Origin: Alloascoidea africana
Lineage: Eukaryota > Ascomycota > Alloascoideomycetes > Alloascoideales > Alloascoideaceae
Direction: 5' to 3'
DNA length: 35,832 nucleotides
NCBI GenBank assembly: GCA_030581615.1
Contig: JAKTTT010000105.1
Coordinates: forward strand, 1 to 35,832
Shown here: positions 29,317-35,832 of the stretch, piece after piece
Numbering within the stretch: position 1 is the stretch's first letter
How the letters are laid out: each line of letters begins with the position of its first letter
Position numbers and translations under genes: made by a program
Notes under the pieces: generated by a model
Seen by the model: only the letters and a program-made list of their open reading frames with translations
What the model was told of the DNA's origin: nothing
Databases searched by the model: none

Positions 29317-31533
29317 TCACCAGACCTGGGCTTCTTCAAACAGGTCAACCCTCCCATTGCAAGCGTCTAGATTGGCTGCTACCTTTAGTCTCACATCATC
29401 GTTCATCTTGGAAGGCCCACAGCTGACAATTCCAACACTGCCTGCGGATTTGGTAAAGATTTGTATCAGGAGGTTGTCGATATCCGGTCGGCCTTCCTTT
29501 ATGTGCGCAAAAGAGATGGATTCTAGTAGAGATTCTGGACTACTCCGCTGTTTTGAGTATTCACTATTTGTTGAATTGTCCAGTAGTCTGTCCATCTCCG
29601 AGGGATGGTGCCGCGGGAGTTGAGATGACCCCACATCCTCAACGTTTTCTTGTAGATATCCAATGTTTTTCCCTCGCGTAATGTAAATCGTAACTTCCAC
29701 TTTGGTGTGCTTCAGCTGCTCTAACTCTTCATGAAACCACAAAAGAGGACTGAGGTCTCGAATCACCCAAATAAACTTGATCTCTTGGTTAGTAGAGCCA
29801 TGCTTGTTCAAGTGTAAAGCACCACTGTATCCGTTTGGTAGCCCACTACCACCAACAAGAAAAACGGCGGTATCATAATTAATTAATGGCGCTTCCTCGC
29901 CATAAGGACCTTCTATAAATGTGTATATTGTGTCTTCATTGTTGGGCATGTTTTCCAAGTGTTTTGCAAGGTCCCTTGTTAGACCCTCTTTGGACTTTAT
30001 GAACAACGAAATGCTGTCGTTTGCCTTTTCTTCATCGTAAACAATACAAAATGGATGCGATTCCCAGACGTTAACTTTGGACGGTGACAAAACATAAAGC
30101 CAGACAAAAGCGCCTGGATATGGCTTCCAAGACGTTGGCTTTGGTATTTCTATCTTGATCATGCCATCCGGATAATGCCGATACTTGGCCCTTGTGAAAA
30201 TTCCAAAGTGTGCAATTCGGACAAGTCGACACACTCGATCAAATGCCCAAACTGCGATAGATGCATATACCCATTCCATAAATCCCAATTCTATACAATG
30301 CATAAAAACGCCAATTGCAAAAACCACAGCCAGTAGTATATGGATAATCAAAAACCCTTCATAGTGATGATGTCTGAAGTAATGTATGGCTTGGAACAAT
30401 AGTAAACTGCCTGATGTCAGCGCAACAACTCCAAAGATCCAAAATTCTCGAGTCCACACCTCCAAGTAGTTTCCAACGCTTATTTCGATTATTGTCCAGC
30501 AGCAGGCATGTATAAATGCTAGAAAGCACATCATTCTAGCAATCCACTTGTGGTATAGAATAAAGGTTTCATATGGCCATCCGGTCAACCACAATAAAAC
30601 GTTGTTCCTGCCTGCAAACAAAAATATAGGAGGCAAGTGCACAAATGCAAGTATGCCCGTTCGGTCTGCAATCAGTCGAAATATATCTGATCTAAAATAT
30701 GCAGACAATATCTCTCCTTCTTCAGACATGTATGGATCAAATCCCGAGAGTATCAACGCAAAAGTCAGGGTTATATATCCCAAGATCACAAATGCTTGAG
30801 ACCGTGTAGGAACAAGAGCTGAAATGTATTTATATTTTGGCATAATGTAAGGCTCTGAATGAATCGCTCTTGTTGGCGGGATTGTTATGTTTCTCCTTAT
30901 CGAGTTGAAAAATCTACCCTTTATCTTATTGATGAGCAAAGGTCTGTATTTTTTGGTGAAGTTTTCAATCATCCCCAGTAACATAAAGCTCCCAAAGTAT
31001 AACAAAAACACTCCACCATATACCTTGGACGTTTCGAAGTTGTGATACAAGGGGTACATGGATTTCTGAGCTTTCATAACCAGATCGCTGGGCATGATGA
31101 TTGGGCAGTGAAGCGTAGTTTCTGGGTCATAAGATGGACTTGTTGGCAAGTTCAAGTCAAGGGCATACTTCGAGGCATTTCGAGTTTCTTCGCTCAGTTC
31201 TTCTTTTGAGATGTTGGCGCCACCATAGTGGCCACAGTAGTAGGCCAGCATCTCTTGAGCATGGCTATGATATTTCGGTTCAACAAAATGATCAACGCAC
31301 AAGAGAACCGACCCTAGGGTTTCCTTGACTTGGCATAAACACCCCCAGTATCTCTCATCATCCGGGATGTCGGATGGGCATTCGAACCTGTAACTTCCAA
31401 GAAGATTGGTGCAGGTGAAAAACTGTCCGTCTTTGGTTGCCCAACTGAACGGAGACTTGTCTGCCCATGTTGGAACTCCGAATAGTGCCCCAATAATGGC
31501 AAGCCACTGTAGTTGTCGAAGAAAAAGTCTCAT
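29317..31533 (-). CDS. Ferric reductase, FRE/NADPH-oxidase superfamily
   Basis: A 738-residue plasma-membrane flavocytochrome b that would move electrons from NADPH through FAD and two hemes to extracellular Fe(III) or Cu(II). It starts with a signal peptide (MRLFLRQLQWLAIIGALFGV) and a Cys-containing extracellular domain (to about 165). Then come TM helices. The ferric reductase core has two H-x13-H pairs, H328/H342 and H384/H398, for the two hemes. The FAD motif is HPFCIV (493-498), GPYG lies at 542-545, the NADPH motif is LVGGSGLP (559-566) and CGPS is at 705-708. The C-terminus is VDLFEEAQVW, typical of the family. All key residues are present and length is normal. Single exon. Which FRE number cannot be told. 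Plasma membrane is the usual place; a vacuolar role is possible. Confidence 0.94.
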   Translation of the reverse strand: MRLFLRQLQWLAIIGALFGVPTWADKSPFSWATKDGQFFTCTNLLGSYRFECPSDIPDDERYWGCLCQVKETLGSVLLCVDHFVEPKYHSHAQEMLAYYCGHYGGANISKEELSEETRNASKYALDLNLPTSPSYDPETTLHCPIIMPSDLVMKAQKSMYPLYHNFETSKVYGGVFLLYFGSFMLLGMIENFTKKYRPLLINKIKGRFFNSIRRNITIPPTRAIHSEPYIMPKYKYISALVPTRSQAFVILGYITLTFALILSGFDPYMSEEGEILSAYFRSDIFRLIADRTGILAFVHLPPIFLFAGRNNVLLWLTGWPYETFILYHKWIARMMCFLAFIHACCWTIIEISVGNYLEVWTREFWIFGVVALTSGSLLLFQAIHYFRHHHYEGFLIIHILLAVVFAIGVFMHCIELGFMEWVYASIAVWAFDRVCRLVRIAHFGIFTRAKYRHYPDGMIKIEIPKPTSWKPYPGAFVWLYVLSPSKVNVWESHPFCIVYDEEKANDSISLFIKSKEGLTRDLAKHLENMPNNEDTIYTFIEGPYGEEAPLINYDTAVFLVGGSGLPNGYSGALHLNKHGSTNQEIKFIWVIRDLSPLLWFHEELEQLKHTKVEVTIYITRGKNIGYLQENVEDVGSSQLPRHHPSEMDRLLDNSTNSEYSKQRSSPESLLESISFAHIKEGRPDIDNLLIQIFTKSAGSVGIVSCGPSKMNDDVRLKVAANLDACNGRVDLFEEAQVW

Positions 31534-34219
31534 AATTCGTCTTTGTTGAGTTTTCCGAACATAGGGATGGAGAATCGATCCCGATCAACTGGCACGGGTG
31601 ATGGTCAGAGTGAGAGGTAGGATGGAGAGAGTCAACCACGTAGATCGAAGTGATAACCTTAGGTGGTCCTAAAACGGAAAATCTAAACCATCACGTCAGT
31701 AGTCTAAAAAATATATAGATATACACTAGAGCCGCTTGCCTCTTTTTGCCGCGCATTTACCGAACAGCGGCTAACTGTCGAAGCAAGATTCTGTATTAAA
31801 CCGGCTCATTCGTTTTATTTACTCATAAATAGAGTATATAACCATAAATGAGCGTTCGGCATCATTGCGACACAGACGGGGTGCCATAACAGTGTGCCGA
31901 TAGGACCGACTCGAGTCATGACTGAGAAATAGTCGTGAGAACCCAGCGATAAGCAAGTCATGCTTCCACAGTTTTAGCACATTGCTCGTAAATTCTAAAA
32001 AGGGTCCACCTGGGACATGTTATACTGCAAAATGGCTATATGAACAACCGCTACTCGATTCCTATAGTTTGGCATGATACTGTAGAGATCTAAAGTTTAG
32101 ATTGTGAAAATCAGTATGTTTTTCGTGTTTAGTGGCTTTCGCAAAGCCATATTTTTGCTGGGTATTTTGCAGCCCAATAAAAAAATTCAGGAGCTTAGGC
32201 CATTTAACACGTATTCTCAAGTAGCAAAGGCCTATCATTGCCTTGGTCGCCAGGCCCCCAAAACAAATTCAAAAGCTATTCCGGTCCACAGTGTCAATCA
32301 AATCACATTGAGAACCGGAACAAATCGCTCGCACGGATGCTACGGCCAATTTCAAGACATTCACTATGGTAAAAGAGTGTTTTGGCCAGGTTCTTTCTAA
32401 ACCTCGACGCACGACGTCTTGTTTCCCAGTACTCTGGTGTGGCCAATTTCTAGTTTGGGAAGAACTGACAGAGTGTAATCTCCCGCTCTCTTGGGTTATC
32501 AAGTCTGCCGAAGATGGATGGACTAATAGCTCAACTGCTATTGACTAAACTCAACACTTTGATAAGCATGCTATTTGCCGGGTAAAGGGCAAATATCAAA
32601 GGTTGGCGATTGATGGCCACGAAAAGCCAACTCTTGATACTCTCTCATACCACGGACACTACCACAAAACCTATCCCACGTCTACATTAAATATCATATT
32701 TCCCGGTATAAAGGCAGCTCTCCAACACCAATTCATACAACGATTGAGAAACTTTCTGAAAAGAGCTCGGCGTAGATCACCAAACAGGGTTGAAATTAAC
32801 CCTCTTCTAGTGTTAAATGTCTTACTTAGCGAGCTCTGGATGAAACAAAACGTTCACATATTGTAAAAATCAGCTCTGATTGTAGGGAATGCTCAAGATT
32901 TTTTGGATCAAATAGATGCCGATGAACGGGTATCCCAGCGAATGCCACAATCTGGTAGTTGGACTACATGTACAGAAGATATGAAAATATTTGGAAATTC
33001 TGTTAAGGTTATAGGAGAAAGATTTTTGAACCTAAGCTAAAGGTGGACCACTCTCGATAACTTTGCCTAATAATCTCTTTAAAACACAAGAGCTCCGACC
33101 AAACCACTTATCTTGTAAAACAGAAGAGTCCAATATATTCCTTGCTCCCCAGGTTATCTGATGAGAACCAAATTCAGCATTCGGAAAGCTGTCAAAGACT
33201 ACTCTTTCAATGAATATACATTAAGAGAGGCAGAATAATGGTATCGATATTCATGTGTATTTCAATTAATTGGCTCAAGTAAAGAGGAATAATATAGCCA
33301 AGGTTGAGCTGAATAAACGAGGTATTTCTTTCAGGCACTCTGGTAAAGGGAACATTCCTTTTTCATTTATCACACATATAGTCGCACCTTCATCCATGAC
33401 CACCAAACAATTATTAAACCCTTAAAACACACATTTCTGCTCCAAAAAAAAATTCTCAAAAAACACTGAAAAACAGACACAACTACCCTCAATTCATAGA
33501 TCAAGAGCTTGCGCCCTTGGAAATGCAACAAAAGAGAGAAAAACTAGTCATATATATAGAGATCTCAAACCTAAAGTATTACGGTTCTATCTATCTTGCT
33601 GATACTATGATGGCGAAAGCCAGTTCATATTGAAATATCGCGTCGTGGTCCTAACACCACCTTCTCCAGTTTAAATTTACAGCTATAGACTGGATTCTTT
33701 TTATCCCGCCGCACAGCGATCAATTGCTCGAAAAACATTCGGTCTTGCCTAAGTCACTACGGAACACCAACATTATTCGGTTTTTTACTATAGTATAATT
33801 TTAGATCCATAGGTTAAGTTTCCCAGCTCAAAGAAAAACTCCTAGCGATATAAATGGAGATGTGGTGGTCGTTCAACAAAATACTAGAACTACATTTGAG
33901 CATTTTGCGGCCTCGGTATTACTGGTGACAAGTAGCCTTGGCTAGCATTTTTTCGCAATCTAGACGTAGAACACTGTATAAAAAGTTATCAGATCTAGCT
34001 GAATGAATGCTGTTCCGAAACGTGTTTGTATTGTTGGTATGGGACGGCAGAGATGCCCTTGTAGCGCGTTTACGAATCGCATTGCCTGGAGACGAAGAGA
34101 TACGACATCCAATTTTCACAATTTCTGTAACAGCCTAGACTAAGCCGCTCATGCATACGTATCCATAGATCGGACTATATAGCTAGGCCCTTTCGCTGCT
34201 CTTGGAGGTTAAGGCATTC
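31534..34219. other. Gene-poor interval
   Basis: About 2.7 kb upstream of the ferric reductase. The first few hundred bases should be its promoter; a TATA-like run (ATATATAGATATAC) is at about 31706-31722. Open frames at 32104-32400 and 32603-32866 (98 and 87 codons, plus) show no recognisable domain and are not called. An A/C-rich stretch lies at about 33360-33490. No gene is recognised. Confidence 0.5.
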
Positions 34220-34239
34220 TTAGACTCAAAGAGTGGCAC

Positions 34240-35002
34240 TAATACTATAACCATCTTCTCCTCTATAAAGCATTACATGGAGGTCGTCCCGGGAGAGAAT
34301 TTGGAATTGTGCTTTCACTACTAACTGGTTTTTGTCACCGCTTCCTTGACCTACCCTGTTGTTAACATGGGACCTAAACCATTTCCTACTAACATAGTAG
34401 TTGACTTGAACGCGTTGACTCCATACCCCGGAGTTCGACCGATTTGCTATCAACAGACATTGGTGAACCACGCTCGCTAAACTGGAAAATGCTTGGGCGC
34501 GCGTGCTTACAACGGGGAAATTTTCTTTGCCCATATTCGCTCGAAGGTTCGTCCGGAGGATCGAGCTACACGGAAATTGTTGGACAACGCGAGAGAATCC
34601 ATTGTTGGATTCACGGATAGGTTTGCGTTCTTTGAGTGGTTTAAGGAACAATGCTATCGAAAATTTCCAACCCTCCGGAAGGAGTTACTGCACCAGCAGT
34701 ATTCACAGATCAATCGATCTCCAACTCCGCACTCACGGGTGGAATTGAGATAGCATTGTTCCTTGAACCACTCAAAGAACGCAAACCTATCCGTGAATCC
34801 AACAATGGATTCTCTCTCTGGAGTCAACGCGTTCAAGTCGACTACTATGGTAGTAGGAAATGGTTTAGGTCCCATGTTAACAACAGGGTAGGTCAAGGAA
34901 GCGGTGACAAAAACCAGTTAGTAGTGAAAGCACAATTCCAAATTCTCTCCCGGGACGACCTCCATGTAATGCTTTATAGAGGAGAAGATGGTTATGGTAT
35001 TA
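34240..35002. repeat. Foldback: 250-bp arms, 98% identical, inverted
   Basis: Two blocks are inverted copies. The outer pair is 34240-34422 and 34820-35002 (183 bp each, three differences). The inner pair is 34591-34657 and 34750-34816 (67 bp each, one difference). The central spacer is 34658-34749 (92 bp). The left arm has 168 bp between its blocks (34423-34590), whereas the right arm has 3 bp. Both arms are open in the same outward frame (WSQRVQV…RSHVNNRVGQGSGDKN…), which I cannot assign to a family. The high identity implies a recent event or conversion. It may be a foldback transposon remnant, or a rearrangement by template switching. Confidence 0.85.
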
Positions 35003-35832
35003 GACTCACTCCTCCATAAAGCATTACAGTTTAACTCTCGTTTTCATATCGACGCAGTGCCAATGGCCTTATGGACACGTTTGAAGACACAGATTATTGA
35101 AATGTAAGAAATACTTAATAGGCTTGTTTATTATTAGCCAGCTTCTCCTGGTGAAGCGCTCTTCCCGTGCCACAATGGGAAGCCATAATCTTGGGGTGTA
35201 AATGAACAATAATAAAAATCTCTAGAAACACATCGATTCAATGCATTTCTTGGAATTGCTGATTAACCATGCAGCAGAATTTTGTTGAGAGAAGAACACT
35301 GGAACATTGACCGCGTAGCTGGTTACAAACCACGGCATCACAAATATGATATAAAACATTCTCTTTCTTCTTTCAAGTACACCCTCTTCCCTCATAGATC
35401 AAAGAAATGGCACTTGAGAAGTGTGCATTTTTTGATTTTTGTTGTATTATTATTGTTTTGGAGATTGCAAAGCAATGCTACCTTTCTTCTGATAAAGCCC
35501 TCTAATCAATATTTTTAGAGCTTTGTTTCTATCCACTTTAAAATATTTTGTTACGGGATTTCTAGGTAAAATTTTCATTTTTATGTACCTGATAACAATG
35601 TGTAATTGATAAATTTTTATTATATTGTATTCTTCTGTAAAAAAACAGACTAACCTCCAAGTGTAGGCTCTCAGCTTCACGATTGAGAGAACCCTGTGTC
35701 ATGATGATGGCTGAACCACGAGCACTTACCCGTAATCGGGCTTTTATATAAATACTTTAGTACATATTTACTCTCTTTTAATTAACTTTTACTTTTGATT
35801 GATAAACTACATTTCACTTAGACCCACACCGT
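35003..35832. other. Gene-poor end of window
   Basis: About 0.8 kb, AT-rich. It opens with a partial direct copy of the foldback left flank (35000-35025). Near the end, TGTAGG at 35662 followed by a CTCTCA/TGAGAG hairpin and a TATATAAATAC sequence resembles an LTR start, but the window ends before it could be confirmed. No gene is recognised. Confidence 0.4.

Noticed and set aside
32104-32866. Two frames of 98 and 87 codons upstream of the ferric reductase
   Set aside because: No domain, no signal peptide and no recognisable similarity. The length is within chance for this much AT-rich sequence.
34226-35019. Two open frames in the foldback arms as real genes
   Set aside because: They are the same sequence read outward from both arms, without a recognised family or consistent ends. 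They are explained by the inverted duplication.

Overview
The window reads as nuclear DNA of a budding yeast (Saccharomycotina). Ten protein genes have clear yeast family assignments: ETF-alpha, Sft2, Sro7/Lgl, Sea4/Mios, Eaf6, a YHL008C-type formate/nitrite transporter, an Rck/Srk kinase, Spa2, ATP synthase subunit g and a Fre-type ferric reductase. An eleventh gene encodes an unrecognised Myb/SANT-like protein. Five of these genes carry spliceosomal introns, nine in all and mostly 52-70 nt, with 5' sites GTAAGT, GTGAGT or GTATNN and a CTAAC/TTAAC branch box just before the 3' AG. Sea4 has four introns. That density, with gene-poor stretches of 2-4 kb, points to an early-branching lineage (Dipodascales/Trichomonascaceae-like) rather than Saccharomyces. 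This placement is inference. CTG falls at a conserved Leu position in Sft2, so the standard code fits.

Layout. 1-780: a tandem stack of LTR retrotransposon remnants immediately upstream of tRNA-Ala(AGC). 970-7070: ETF-alpha (+) converges on SFT2 (-), then SRO7 (-). 7437-11035: SEA4 (-). 11678-14204: a Myb-like gene (-) divergent from EAF6 (+). 14515-15822: formate/nitrite transporter (-). 15823-19370: gene-poor, with an intron-containing tRNA-Leu(CAA) and another solo LTR placed exactly as at tRNA-Ala. 19371-21893: Rck/Srk kinase (-). 21894-24755: gene-poor, including the long kinase upstream region. 24756-27653: SPA2 (-). 28256-28967: ATP20 (-), with a 280-nt intron. 29317-31533: ferric reductase (-). 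31534-35832: gene-poor, with a recent 0.76-kb foldback inverted repeat.

Functionally the genes are ordinary housekeeping loci: mitochondrial energy (ETF-alpha, subunit g), Golgi/exocytic traffic and polarity (Sft2, Sro7, Spa2), TORC1 control (Sea4), chromatin (Eaf6), stress signalling (Rck/Srk) and surface transport or redox (FNT, Fre). No operon-like logic is visible.

The main finding is the mobile DNA. Two complete solo LTRs begin exactly 13 bp upstream of a mature tRNA 5' end, each with a perfect 5-bp target duplication. At tRNA-Ala the 5-bp target AAGAC occurs three times between tandem LTRs, so the same nucleotide position was used repeatedly. This is the signature of a Ty3-like integrase guided to the Pol III start site. 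The second structural novelty is the 34.2-35.0 kb foldback.
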